Below, piece after piece: positions 45,341 to 64,000 of a stretch of 64,000 nucleotides of DNA (positions within the stretch are counted from its first letter, which is position 1; every line of letters starts with the position of its first letter). The DNA comes from Dipetalonema caudispina (lineage: Eukaryota; Nematoda; Chromadorea; Rhabditida; Onchocercidae). Made by a program: the position numbers and the translations under genes. A model generated the notes under the pieces. The model worked only from the letters and a program-made list of their open reading frames with translations, had not been told where the DNA came from and did no database searches. The stretch is taken from positions 1 through 64,000 of the forward strand of contig JABVXV010000039.1 of assembly GCA_013365325.1 (NCBI GenBank), written 5' to 3'.

Positions 45341-46196
45341 AAGAACTATAAAATTAAATGAAATGATGGAAAGAAAAAATAATATTTAAAAGTTTAAGAA
45401 AAGGATTAAAAAAAAAAAAAAAAAAAAAAATTTTCCATGAAAGAATTGAAAAATATTGAATTGATCAAATGATAAATAGTTTAAATTGGAACAACTGTTA
45501 ACAAAGTCTAAAAATGCATGTTTCATATCTTCAAATAATAAATTATTTTAAAGTTAATTAATTGGAATTTTGTATTCCTCTTCTCGGATCAATTTTACGT
45601 CAGTTTATGTGATTTCTTCCCTTCGAAATAAGCATAAAATTATCGTTTATAAGAAAAATGAGGATATTTGATTTAGTCCCCCCCCCCCCCTTGTTGAAAA
45701 TATCTTTAGCAATGAGAATTTAGAAGCATTTCCTCTTGACAAATATAAAATATGACTGAAAAAAGGGACAATTTTGTTGAAGAATGAAATGCACTTTTAA
45801 ACAAAAATTTCATAATTTCATTTCATTTTTTCTTTTCGCCAATTTTTTCCTCTCCTTCAATTTTATTATTTTGTTGATTATTGGCCATAAAATTGATTGA
45901 ATATAAGTTTGCTAGCTAGCCTGATAATAATAGCTTATGTATAACAAAATATTCATCAAGAAAATATATGCAAAAAAACAATATGATACAATCTAATCTA
46001 ATCTAATCTAACCTTATCTTATCTAATTTCATCTAATATTTGTATTATCAGTAATTTTAGATGGGAAATTACGATAACATTATCAAACTAAATCAGTAGT
46101 AATTATAAGAGTGAGAGATAGATACTGTAGAATAGTAATGTAGAATAAAATAACCGATAATAAGATATGCAAAAAAAGTGATGATAGAGGATTATT

Positions 46197-46712
46197 TTTT
46201 GACCCCTCATTTTTTGTTTATCTGTTCGCATATGATTAGCTAGTATTTTGACCCCTCATTTTTTGTTTATCTGTTCGCATATGATTAGCTAGTATTTTGA
46301 CCCCTCATTTTTTGTTTNNNNNNNNNNNNNNNNNNNNNNNNNNNNNNNNNNNNNNNNNNNNNNNNNNNNNNNNNNNNNNNNNNNNNNNNNNNNNNNNNNN
46401 NNNNNNNNNNNNNNNNNTTTGACCCCTCATTTTTTGTTTATCTGTTCGCATATGATTAGCTAGTATTTTGACCCCTCATTTTTTGTTTATCTGTTCGCAT
46501 ATGATTAGCTAGTATTTTGACCCCTCATTTTTTGTTTATCTGTTCGCATATGATTAGCTAGTATTTTGACCCCTCATTTTTTGTTTACCTGTTCGCATAT
46601 GATTGGCTAATACTTTGACCTCTCATTTTTTGTTTACTTGTTCACATATGATTGGCTAATACTTTGACCTCTCATTTTTTGTTTACCCGTTCACATATAA
46701 CCAACTAATATT
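46197..46712. repeat. 49-bp tandem satellite with an N gap
   Basis: Copies of a 49-bp unit (GACCCCTCATTTTTTGTTTA, then TCTGTTCGCATATGATTAGC, then TAGTATTTT). They are identical around a block of exactly 100 Ns (46318-46417) and progressively diverged at the right end (46580-46712), where CCCC becomes CCTC and the AGCTAGTA part becomes GGCTAATA. The gap is likely a placeholder for an unresolved array. Confidence 0.95.
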
Positions 46713-46886
46713 TTCACTCCTGGAGAGAGAGGAAAAGGAGAGAGAGAGAGAGAGAACTATTCTTTCCCTATGAATCCTTTTTCTCAAACATCTACAATCA
46801 AAAAAAGGGGGGAAAAAGAAAATAATTGTAAATAAAAGATGTAAAAATGATGATAAGTATACAATAATAAAACAAGATGATAATAA

Positions 46887-46985
46887 TACAATTTGACGTA
46901 TATTGAAAATGTACACGTGATATTACGAGTGAAGATACAATTTGACGTATATTGAAAATGTACACGTGATATTACGAGTGAAGAA
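46887..46985. repeat. 49-bp direct duplication
   Basis: Two adjacent, essentially identical 49-bp copies of a segment containing ATTTGACGTATATTGAAAAT and ACACGTGATATTACGAGTGA (starting about 46891 and 46940). Confidence 0.9.
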
Positions 46986-48537
46986 GTTTGAAATGATTCT
47001 TGTAATCTTTCAATAAGATTTATATATATATGAATGATAAAATGAAAATATATGCAAAATTTCCTTCCCTTAATCGTTTTATTTAAATCTATCATAAATA
47101 ACAAATAAAATTTCATGCTCATCAAATGATATTTCATAATGTAAACAAAGTAATGGATTGATTTACATATTATATGATATATTTGTAATAAAGAAGTATT
47201 ACAAACTTTTCATTCATCATTAATCTTTACAAAATTTTCAATCAAAAAATTGTATAGTATAAATGGAGATATTCTTCTATCGTAATTTTAATTTACTTAC
47301 TAATATGATGATCCTTACAAATTTTGTAGTATTTCTTTTTCATTACACTAAATTAAATTCAATACCATTTATTGATTATCAAATTTAACCATACGAAGGA
47401 AAAGGAGAGAGAGAGAGAGAGAGAGAGAGTGCTGTTTAACAAATCTATCCAATAACTATTAGCATAAAATTATATTTTAAACAGTACGATTTGTTTACTT
47501 TTTCACTATTAGATATGGGATTATCTTCAGAAAATTACAGAAATTTACATAGAGAAAAAAAAATGATATAATTTCGATTCAAATGAACTAGAAGAGAGAG
47601 AGAGGGAGAGAGAGAGAGGGAGAGAGAGAGAGGGAGAGAGAGAGGAAGAGTTATACATGATTAGACTAAATGAGTTTTACAGACAACCAGTGGTGACATT
47701 TCATTAATTAGCATTTAAAGAGACTGTGAGAAAGAATTCTGAGAATGAGAATTTCATTTTATTTTTTCATTTAGCAAAATGCTATTTTTAATGAAATACA
47801 TGCAATAACAAATATATGAAAATAAAATATTCAAATATTTCAATAACAAATTTAACTATCATTTAGGAAGGATTAATACATTTCCTTACACTTCAAACTA
47901 GTTGTAATTATGATTGTATTTTCTGAACTTTCGTTTCACGTTATTCATACACGTACGTTTCACGTCAACTATTTCAGTGTCCACAAATTGCTTGATTACT
48001 TGATGTAAATGATAATCACTTTATTTGTACGTATAGATTCTACGGTAATCATTTCGCATCCATGAATTGATTAATTATTTGATATAAATTACAATCACGT
48101 TATATTCGTATACGTCGATTTCAACGTCAACTATTTCAGTGTTCACAAATTGCTTGATTATTTGGTATAAATGATAATCACGTTATTTGTACGTATAAAT
48201 AATTCAGACAACAATTATTTCGCATCAATAAAATTGATTGATTGATTCATTGATTGATTATGTAATGTAAATTAAAAGAAAGGGAAAAAAAAAAAGAAAG
48301 AGATAAGAAAATTTGTAAAGTAATACGAGAAATAAAAATGTGTAGGCATGAGAGAAGATAGAAATTGATTAATGTATTGAATGAAAAAAAGTACGATATA
48401 AGTGCTATAGATGATGATAATGATGATGATGATAATAGTTGGAATTTTATAGAAAAAGATTGTCGCAAAATCATGGAAAGAAAAAGAAAAAAAAAAAAAA
48501 AAACTCTCTCTTTTTCGAATAGAAGATAAAATAAGAG

Positions 48538-48571
<34 letters not shown>

Positions 48572-48798
48572 GGATGGAAAGATGTTTGGATCAATTGAGA
48601 ATATTATAGTAGTAACAAAGAAAAATGGATAAGGAAAAAAGAGAGGGAAAGAGAAAGAGAGAGAGGGAGAGAGAGAAAAAAAAAATTGGATTTTTAGTGA
48701 TATGCGCAAATTGATATAATACATGGAAATATGATGGAGAAATAAAGAAATTGCAGAAGAGAAATTGATAAATGACATCATGTATATATATGTATGGC

Positions 48799-48846
48799 AT
48801 GCATGCATGTATGGCATGCATATATGCATGCCATACATGCATGCAT
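48799..48846. repeat. 48-bp perfect palindrome
   Basis: The left arm 48799-48822 is the exact reverse complement of 48823-48846, with no spacer. The arm is ATGCATGCATGTATGGCATG followed by CATA. Confidence 0.95.
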
Positions 48847-49974
48847 ATATTGCTATGTATACATATATACAAGTAGATAGTAATGAAAGGATGGATGGAA
48901 AAAGTTTGTGATGTACAAAATGGTAAACAATTTGACCAAACATTGAATTGTTGACCAGATTGAGATTAATGGAAAATAAAAGGGATCATATAAAGAAAAT
49001 ATTAAATGATAGCAAATATATGAACAAATTAATAATTGTATAATATAAAATTATTTATTGTTATAGATAAAGGTCTATTTCTATTTTACATATATAATTT
49101 ATATAAATATATTATTATGAAAAATAATTAAAAAATATAATTTGAATTTATCGAATAGGCTATATGCAAATAATAATAATAATAATAAATAGGCTTCTTT
49201 TTCAATCTATCATTTTTATCCTTGAATTAAATGTTTCTTTGGCTAATATTACTAAATATAAATTCTTGGCCAATAAATGTGAATAGATAATTAATAAGAG
49301 ATAGATAAAAATGTTGAAATTAATAAAGATTTGTTGAAAATATTTTTGATATATATTATCATTACTTTCATTATTTATTTATATTCAAATCAATTGATAT
49401 GCTTTTTATAATTGTTGGTGAATGATAAGGAATAATGATAAAAATGATAGGTACAATTTTTCACATATATTTATGGTTAGAGTATAGTAGAAATAATTGA
49501 AACGATTTAATTAGTATTATAATTGATATGCTACAATTTTAATAGTAGAAATGTATGGTAAGATTAAATTTGATAATTTTGAAAATATAATTGAATAATT
49601 AAATTTCTTAATAATAGATGATATGATATGATGCATAGATATGTATGTAAAAAAAAAAAAAAAACGCTCAAATAAAATTTTATTTTGTTTTTTGATGATA
49701 TTTGAATTATATTAGAATAATAATACTATGTTAAATCAAAGTATTAGGGTTAGATGAAATAATTAATTAATTAATTATGAGAAATGATGTTTAATTTGGT
49801 TATTAATGGAAATGAAAAGCAATTTGTATACATACACTTAAAAAAAAAATAAAAAAAAAAAAAAGAAATGCAATCAATTTAGCTATAAAAAAAATGAAAT
49901 AAAAATAAAAATAAAAGGTAAACTAATTCATACTACGTAAACTTTTCGTTTTCTTCCTTTTAATTTTAATTTAA

Positions 49975-50179
49975 TTACTCAACCATTTTAATCTGTCCAA
50001 AATCATCAACAATTGTCGTAAATTTAAATTGTTTTGTAATGATGTAAAAAAAAAATGATTACCATTTCAGTATGTCCAAAATCGATACTTCCACGAACTG
50101 CGAGATTTCTGAGATGATCTGTTACCGAAATTTTTCGGAAATTTTCTCGGTTGCTGTGAGATTTTTTTCCTCCTGACAT
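49975..50179 (-). CDS. Candidate 44-aa microprotein, 2 coding exons
   Basis: Exon 50179-50063 begins with ATG and reads MSGGKKSHSNRENFRKISV, then TDHLRNLAVRGSIDFGHTEM; it ends in a good donor (ATG|gtaatc). Exon 49992-49975 adds IKMVE and a TAA stop after a 70-bp intron (acceptor ggacag). A strong acceptor (tttcttcag) lies 14 bases before the ATG, which suggests an upstream exon or spliced leader. The exon is far less A/T-skewed and less repetitive than the desert around it, which is the main reason to believe it. The product is hydrophilic and basic at the N-terminus, with an RKIS phosphorylation-like site. I do not recognise a family. The second exon is tentative; the true 3' part may lie further left. 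Confidence 0.45.
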
Positions 50180-53100
50180 ATTGTTGATATTTCTGAAGAA
50201 ATGAAATTTTAGAAAATATGATATGATATTGGGAGAAAGATAAAGCAAAGATATTATCAATTAACGCAAAAGATATATAAATTACGTACTGTTAATTTAA
50301 GTTTAATTAATGATAGCTTTAATTAATGATAATTAACATTATCATATGATTTATTTTTTGCACCATGAAGTTCAATAAAAGAATAAATATTTTGCAGTTT
50401 AATCTTACAATTTCTCTCCATTCTTATTTAGTAAAATTTATTTCTAAGACAATTTCAAATTCAAAAATTAAATTCAAAAACCATTACTTCCACTTTGAAT
50501 AAATATTTATATTATAAAAATAATTTTCCCGCAACCAAATAAGTCCTTTTTTTGAACTTCCTCATCAAATCTTATCGAAATGAAATCTACGATAAGATGT
50601 AGAAAGGCGAAAACATGCAAAAAACTTCAATTGATTAAGTTATCGCATAACTTATCTTCATTGCAAAATATTATTTCATCGTATGTTTTTTATCATTATA
50701 ATATTTAAAATTAATTTAAATAATTTAAATATATTTGAATTATTTAAATAAATTCTATTTATTGTAGTAATATCAAGAATAAAATTATAATACGAGGACA
50801 ATGTGACATAGTATTGCAACAAAACTATTACAACTGAGATGGATAAGAAGTAGCCAACTGTGTGTATTCTTTGCTCTTTTGACCTTTGCACTACGCTAGA
50901 AAGAGGTGTATCCTTCCCCTTCATTTATTTGCCATAATATCATTCATTCATTTATTCATCGTAGGGAAAGGTCAGGGAACTTCAAGAAAAATTATTTATA
51001 CCTTTGCATATCATCATTATCATCAACCAAACAAACATTTCCACAAATAATTTTCATACATACCAAAATGTAATTAAATGTTGAATTATAAAGATGATTG
51101 ATTAATTCCAGAAATGAAATGAAAAAAATTAATTTTAACAATCTTTATAATTATCATTTTATCATTTGTCATTTGAAATTTTTTTTTATCAACAAATTGT
51201 TTAATTTATTAAATATATTTATTTTGAAAGGAAAAAAAAAAAAAAAAACGAAACAAATTATATAGACATATTAAATAAAAAATATTCGAAAGTATTTTGA
51301 TCAAACTTTAATTATGAATAAATTACTGTTTACTTTTCTTTGCTATTTAAGATTTCTATGCAAATAAACTAAACAATCTATAAATAGTTAAAGTTAGAAA
51401 ATTCAAAAAATAAATGATTTAATTAAATTCAAGCAATTTGTATTAAATCCTCATTAAATAAATGAATTAATAAAGACAGATATAGAAATGAATGTTTTTT
51501 TCTTTTTTTTTTTCACTCATATACTTAATGATTTCATTTCATATATTGGACAAATAATGATTAGAAGTTTCAATGATTTATTGAGTAAATCAATAAATAT
51601 ATAATTCAATTAACTTTTCCCTCTCAATACAACCATTTAATTTATGCTTACCTGTTTTTTTTTTTCACAACAATAAGTAAGTTATTAAAAAAAAAAAAAA
51701 AAAAACAATTTACATAAAAATGAATAACTTGTATTATCGAAGTGATCGTTTGGAGATGACAAGAGGAATAAAATTAGTCAATTTTTTAAACTTAACAATA
51801 AACAATTCCAATTTCCTAATGCTATTTGATCTTAAAATTGTGAAAATCCTACATTAAATCATACATATCTGAGATATCTGAATTGTCTAGACAATGAGGT
51901 CATGAAATTTTGACCATAGTAAGAAGATTGACATATTTATTTCATTTCACTTTCATTAAAATTCCTTCTTCTCATTCTTTTTCATTACATTGCAACAACA
52001 ACAACAACATAATAATAATTTCAACGTAATACTTATGGTTTTATTTGTGAAAATTTAATTTATTACCTATCATTGAAAATTTCATTTTCTTTTTTTAACA
52101 CAAAAAATTCGAAAGAAAAGAAAGTAAAACATTGCATTTTTAAAAAGTTAACAATTTAATACAATAAATTTATAAATAAAAATAAAAAAACAGAAAAAAA
52201 AAAAAGAAAAACGAAAATTGGACAAGATCCATTGCTTCAATCAATCCACTTTGGCCTTAAAGCTACGAATGAATGTCTCGTTTCAAGCCTTAAAGCTAAA
52301 GCTTTGGCTGTCTTTTTAAAAATATTTTATGTGGCAGTCATCATACATGAATCGATAAATAAATGGGGCCCGTATCATTTTGCTTATTATTGCTTTCGTT
52401 GTTTTCTTTATTTTCAATTCAATAAATATCCTATGAGAATGGAAAAAAAAAAAATTTTTTTTTTTTTCTTTGGCCAAAAAATACATTGAAAAATATAATA
52501 TAAGCCAACCTTGTACAAATATTATTTCTGCCTTCATTTTGTTCCATCAATAAAAATTTTTTCGTTGAAAATATATAAAATATTGGACATAAATATACTT
52601 TCATTTGTATTTATAGTCCGGAAATTCATCCTTTTTTTTTTTTTTTTTGCGTAAAATAATTGAACTTTTAACAATTAATGATAATTTTAAAGTTCTATGA
52701 AAATATGCTAATTGAAAAGAATTTCAATTCTATTTAACTGAAAATGTTAATCGATCTATTTATTTAAACAGTTGTTGATAGTTTTATATTAAGAGAGAGA
52801 GAGAGAGAGGGAGAGAAGGAGGGAGAGAGAGGTATTATTATTATTATTATTATTATTATTACTGCCTGATGGCATAGTTAATGATTTGTATTTCATATAG
52901 CTGATCACAAGTCTTGAGATCAATAACAAACAATAACTATCATTATTCACATTTCAATTGAGAAACAAATGAATCAATAAGCATAGGAGATAAATAAGGG
53001 ATGTGAAATTTTTGAGAAATTTTAATAAAATGAATTGATTGTGAGTGTATTTTTTTTGATGAAGAATTTTTCAAATTTAAAAAAATTACCAAATTTTTCT

Positions 53101-53282
53101 CTTTTATAAAAATATTAGTAAGAAATTGAAACATCGAAATTTTTGAGAAATTTCAATGAAAAAGATTGCCTAAGAGTGCATTTATGCATGAAACATTTCT
53201 CAAATCTAAAAATTTTTCATTTAATTGAAATACTAAAAAAAAAAAAAAAAAAATCACATACTAATTAATGAATAATATGTAA

Positions 53283-53310
53283 AGAAGAAGAAGAAGAAGA
53301 AGAAGAAGAA

Positions 53311-53346
<36 letters not shown>

Positions 53347-53347
53347 A

Positions 53348-53379
<32 letters not shown>
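53283..53379. repeat. (AAG)n(ATG)n compound microsatellite
   Basis: About ten AAG units pass directly into some twenty GAT/ATG units with one interruption (ATAATG). Confidence 0.95.
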
Positions 53380-54904
53380 AGTAAGTTTAAGAAGAGAATT
53401 GATAAGATGAAGATATTTATCAGAATTAAATCTTATTCTTTTCATACATTTTTACCTTTTCTAATTGGTACTAGAAATGATAAAAATAACAAAAAAATTT
53501 TCTTATTTTTTTTTTTTTTTTTTTAAAATTGAATATTTGATATGAATCATATAAATTTATATGAAAATATTGGCAAATATTATGACAAATAAATATTTTA
53601 GTAATGTTTCATTTAAAATTTGCAAATTTTTTTTTAATCAAAATACTAATAGATTATTTGATGATGAATCATTCATTCATATTCAACAAAAAAAAAAAAA
53701 AAAAATACAATAAATGCAATAATGATAAAAGTGACACAATAAATTAAAATAATCTTTCATCTAATATCGAATAATTTTTAACAAAAAAAAAAAAAAAAAA
53801 ATTTGGGAAACAATGCATAAGGTTAAAAATTATTCGATCCTTTAATCTCTTTCATTTTATTTTAATACAAAACATTAAATTCCTAGCAATATTTTCATTG
53901 AAATTTCTAATCATTTTTGAATGAATGAATGAATTCAGAGTGTATAGCAAATTTTCCAATTTCAAATAATTTTGAATTCATTAAATGTTTGTTGGTAGGG
54001 GAAAATTTCTCTGAAATAGATAGCAATAAAATTTAATTATGCACAGCAAATTTTAACAATTATGAAAAAATTTGATGCTTTAACTTAATATCATTTAACT
54101 TATTTAATGCTATTTAATGCTGGTTAATTAATGAATTGATGAAATTAAATCATTTGTTATTAGTTATAAAATTTTTTGAAATTAATAATATGGTATTATT
54201 AGTTTTTTTTTTTAAATAAATTTTAAACAAATTAATTGATTAGAATTTTGTCATTATATTAGAGATGAAAAATATAATTTTTTCGATTACCAAAATTATT
54301 TGATCATATGATTTCAATTAAATTTTAATAAAATAATAACATTTACTACAAATACATACACACACACATACACACACACACACATACATATACACACTAA
54401 TAATAGATATATAATCCATGCTTATAACAAGTTAAGCTTCATTGATCAATGATTATTGAACAGCTGTTTGTTTCTGTTCACGCAAACATCCATTGAAAAT
54501 TTAACAAATTTACAACACACATTACGTTTTTTCTTTTTTTTTCATTAGTAACCTGAGTATTTTTTTTTTTGTTTTTTACATATTTTTTAGTAATTTGATC
54601 CTAAAAATTTCATCTCATTTCCATGTAAGAAAAAGAAAAAATGAAATTTAAATCAACTAAAAGAAAAGAGAATGAAAAATTGAGGAAGAAATTTAGGATA
54701 AATTAAAGTAGAAAATTATTCATTCAATTATTCCAATTATAATTAATTCAAAGAGTAATTCTATCAAGTAAATATACGAAAAGTTAAATAAAAAATGGAA
54801 AAACTTTTTTCAGGTAAAATACTTTTCATTTCTACAAAGAATCCTCTTCAATTCACTTTCTTTCCTTCTCCTAACAGAATTAAAATGATTATATGATAAG
54901 TTCT

Positions 54905-55152
54905 ATTGGATATTATCACATGTGTAATGTAAGATTTTTCATCTACGTCGATTCAGATTCCATTCAAAGCTCTTTCAGATATTATTACAACGTAAGGTTT
55001 TTCATCCACGTCGATTCATATTCCATTCAGAGTTCCTTCAGATATTACTACAACGTAAGGTTTTTCATCTACGTCGATTCAGATTCCATTCAGAACTCCT
55101 TCAGATATCACTATAACGTAAGGTTTCCCTTCCACGTTAATCTAGATTCTAT
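54905..55152. repeat. 63-bp minisatellite, 4 copies, open frame
   Basis: Copies are phased at 54941, 55004, 55067 and 55130 (the ATCTACGTCG position). The unit length is a multiple of three, so the plus frame stays open and reads a 21-residue repeat around YNVRFFIHVDSYSIQSSF. The fourth copy is diverged. No gene context. Confidence 0.9.
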
Positions 55153-57235
55153 TTCAGAACTCCGAATGGCGTCCGTGAATAGAAAATGGGAAATTTCAAA
55201 AACTTCGTCATCATTACCGTTCTTAAATTTAAAATGATTTAAATCCATTGATCATATTTTGTATTAAGATTGTTTTTCAGATAACAGAAAAGAGAAGGAA
55301 GTTTATCAAATGTAATTTAATATTAAATAATAGTAATTTAATATTGCATTAAAATTTGGATGGAAATGATTGTTTTCTTCGATATTCCGAAATCTTTAAT
55401 AAATGGATTTCTATCGGATTTCAAATTTCTCTTCTTTTTTTCTCCTTATTTTAACTTTTCAGATTTAAATAAATTTGCTAGCAACTATCGCCGGATTCTG
55501 ACAAACAATTGCATTATGCCGATTTTCTCGCAATTTGCTTCTTCTTCCTAATTTTGTACTTTTCATTTTTTAATAACAAATCATTGCGGAGTTATAATAA
55601 TTCATATTATAGCATTTATAAATTTAAAGGTAATTTTTATTTTCAATTCATTTCACTGGAAAGTTCTTAATTCTAATTGAAATTTTTCCAACATTGGTAT
55701 AACAAAATTTTTGCGTTTTCTTTTACTTATTTAAAATTTTCATTTCTATTAAACGGACAAATTTAAAGATGCATTCTTGAAACTTTATCTTTATTCTATC
55801 TATCAAAAAAAAAAAAAGTAAAAATTCAATAAAATACGATCTTCTAATTTTTTAATACTGTTTATTCGATGGAAAAATTTGAAGCATTTTCGAAAAAATT
55901 TCCTCAAAATTTCTTTCAACCAATTCAGAATGGGAAAGGAAAAAAAAAAAAAAAAAGAAGTACAACACATTGATTAAACATTTATGTAGGCTATTTATTC
56001 ATAACAAATCAAAATTTCTGCTTACTAAATTGGGTTATTTCATTCAATTTTCTATCTTTTCCATAAACTTCAATAAATGCTCAGAATTTAAAAAAAAAAA
56101 AATCTTTACCTAATTTTAAAAAAAAGAGCTTTTTTTTCTTTTTTTTTTCTTTTTTTGGTTGATGATTATTGCTAGTAAAAAATTTGATGAAAAAAAATTT
56201 TATAAAGTATATCTTTGAAAATGTTAAAATGAGACCATAAAGTTGAAGTTCAATTCAGCAGAAACTATTGGAAATCAATTTCTGTTGTTTTATTGTGGAT
56301 AATGTTAGAAAAATTTCAAGAATTTCCTGCAATAATCCTTTTTCGAATTCAGAATTCTCGGGTCCAATAGTTAAATTGAAAGGTTATGAGAGAGGATGTA
56401 ATACATTCATCTTAATTGCATTAATTGAAAGGAATGAATTCTAATACCTTTTGCTTACAGGGACTTTACGAATTGTCATAATTTCAAAAAGTAACAGAGG
56501 AAAATTTGACTTGAAATATGCATTTAAACGAACAATAAATGTTTTAGTTAAGTTGTAGCGAAAAATAAATGGAATAAATTTTTTAACTATCTGGTGAATA
56601 ATGAACTAATGACCCTTAAAATGTTTACTTCATAAATGCTATAAGAAAAGATAACTGTCAATCTAGTAGACATTCTTGAATAATATTCCTTACATATGTC
56701 ATAATGTTATACGCCTCATTACCTTCAGTTATTTGCTAGCGCTAACTTTAAAAAAAAAAAAAAGAATTTTATGTTTTTATTGAGAAATTGACAAATGACA
56801 TATTTTATACCTGCTAAAATCGAATGTGTTATTCTCCACAGTAATTTTTAACTATTTTAAGACGATGACTTTTTTTTCCCTTAGAATAATATAAATGAAA
56901 AAGATAAATTCAACAATAAGATGAACAGATGTATGAAATAACTTGGCATTATTCGTCATAACATATTATAAGAAATCGTTAACAGATGTACATATAACAA
57001 CTACTTTGTTTGTTAGTTTTATACTTTTATTGGCTTACTTTGAAATAAATTGTAAAAATAAATCGAAAAGATTTGAAAACTTCCTGAAAATCTGAGATAA
57101 CTTCAAAGTCAACAATAATAAATTGAAATGACAAAAGAGAGCAAACAAAGATAGGTAAATTCCATCAAATTTATTGATGTTTCTCTTCTAATTCATAAGT
57201 TGCTGATATAAATTAAATGGCTGAATAATAGCCAC

Positions 57236-63881
<6,646 letters not shown>

Positions 63882-64000
63882 CTGCAATAATTTTACAATT
63901 GAACAAATTTGACGATAAAATTTCCAACAACAACATATGTTATTTCGTTTAGCAATGCTTGCTTACAGTAAGAAGTCACTAATAAATTTTACTAGGAATG

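Larger units (their letters stand above)
42352..49974. other. 7.6-kb repeat-rich gene desert
   Basis: Upstream of hexokinase and downstream of the candidate microprotein gene. It contains many A/T homopolymers, GATA/GTGTATAAT-type repeats (43040-43310), GA-rich tracts (47403-47429, 47594-47650, 48520-48680), a 13-C run at 45678-45690 and several tandem arrays listed separately. The long minus-strand frame at 48272-48943 is Phe/Ser/Tyr-rich translation of GA/TA repeats, and I do not accept it as a gene. Confidence 0.65.
50180..57235. other. 7.1-kb gene desert
   Basis: Spans from the microprotein 5' end to the LeuRS 3' end. 50520-50950 is less A/T-biased and may be promoter sequence of the microprotein gene. 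The rest has A/T runs, GA, ATT and ATG microsatellites, a CA/CATA run (54354-54398) and a 63-bp minisatellite. Short frames at 52232-52489 and 55360-55551 (+) are Phe-rich and unsupported. Confidence 0.6.

Noticed and set aside
48272..48943. Minus-strand open frame of 223 codons
   Set aside because: It translates GA, TA and GCAT repeats into Phe/Ser/Tyr/His strings and spans the palindrome; no family features or splice context.
53254..53445. Minus-strand frame with poly-Ile and poly-Phe
   Set aside because: Reverse reading of the (AAG)n(ATG)n microsatellite.

Overview
The window is a eukaryotic, very AT-rich chromosomal segment with compact multi-exon genes, short introns ending in T-rich TTTTCAG/TTTTTAG acceptors, and long stretches of homopolymer and microsatellite sequence. 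Intron style, gene content and one ATG sitting directly on a splice acceptor point to a nematode. A spirurid/filarial worm is my guess, from general resemblance and not from a search. Splice sites were placed by reading frame, donor/acceptor motifs and family conservation. Phases close for every gene model given.

Layout: (1) 1391-4183 (+) TBP-like factor (TLF/TRF2). (2) 5571-11388 (-) cytosolic-type alanyl-tRNA synthetase, 20 exons. (3) 11.4-18.9 kb, low-complexity desert with an 87-nt pure T run. (4) 18962-20966 (+) SH2 adaptor of the SHB/SHD/SHE/SHF type, with an eroded SH2 N-terminus. (5) 21928-25037 (+) bifunctional CoA synthase. Its last 41 coding bases overlap, tail to tail, the last exon of (6) 24997-27808 (-), a HTATSF1/CUS2-type splicing factor. 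(7) 29512-31056 (-) a four-exon orphan gene (197 aa). (8) 32460-35159 (-) electron transfer flavoprotein alpha subunit. (9) 35.5-36.0 kb, a 42-bp minisatellite with an open frame. (10) 38168-42351 (-) hexokinase. (11) 42.4-57.2 kb, a repeat-rich desert holding one candidate 44-aa microprotein gene (49975-50179, -). (12) 57236 to beyond the right edge (-) mitochondrial-type leucyl-tRNA synthetase, N-terminus cut off.

The recognised genes are unrelated housekeeping functions: basal transcription, cytosolic and mitochondrial tRNA charging, CoA synthesis, pre-mRNA splicing, mitochondrial electron transfer and glycolysis, plus one signalling adaptor. There is no sign of an operon, prophage, transposon or new multi-gene system. 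The points most worth checking are the COASY/HTATSF1 coding overlap, the degenerate editing region of the mitochondrial LeuRS, the HTATSF1 UHM that lacks its RxF phenylalanine, the two unrecognised small genes, and several satellite arrays, two of which contain 100-N assembly gaps.
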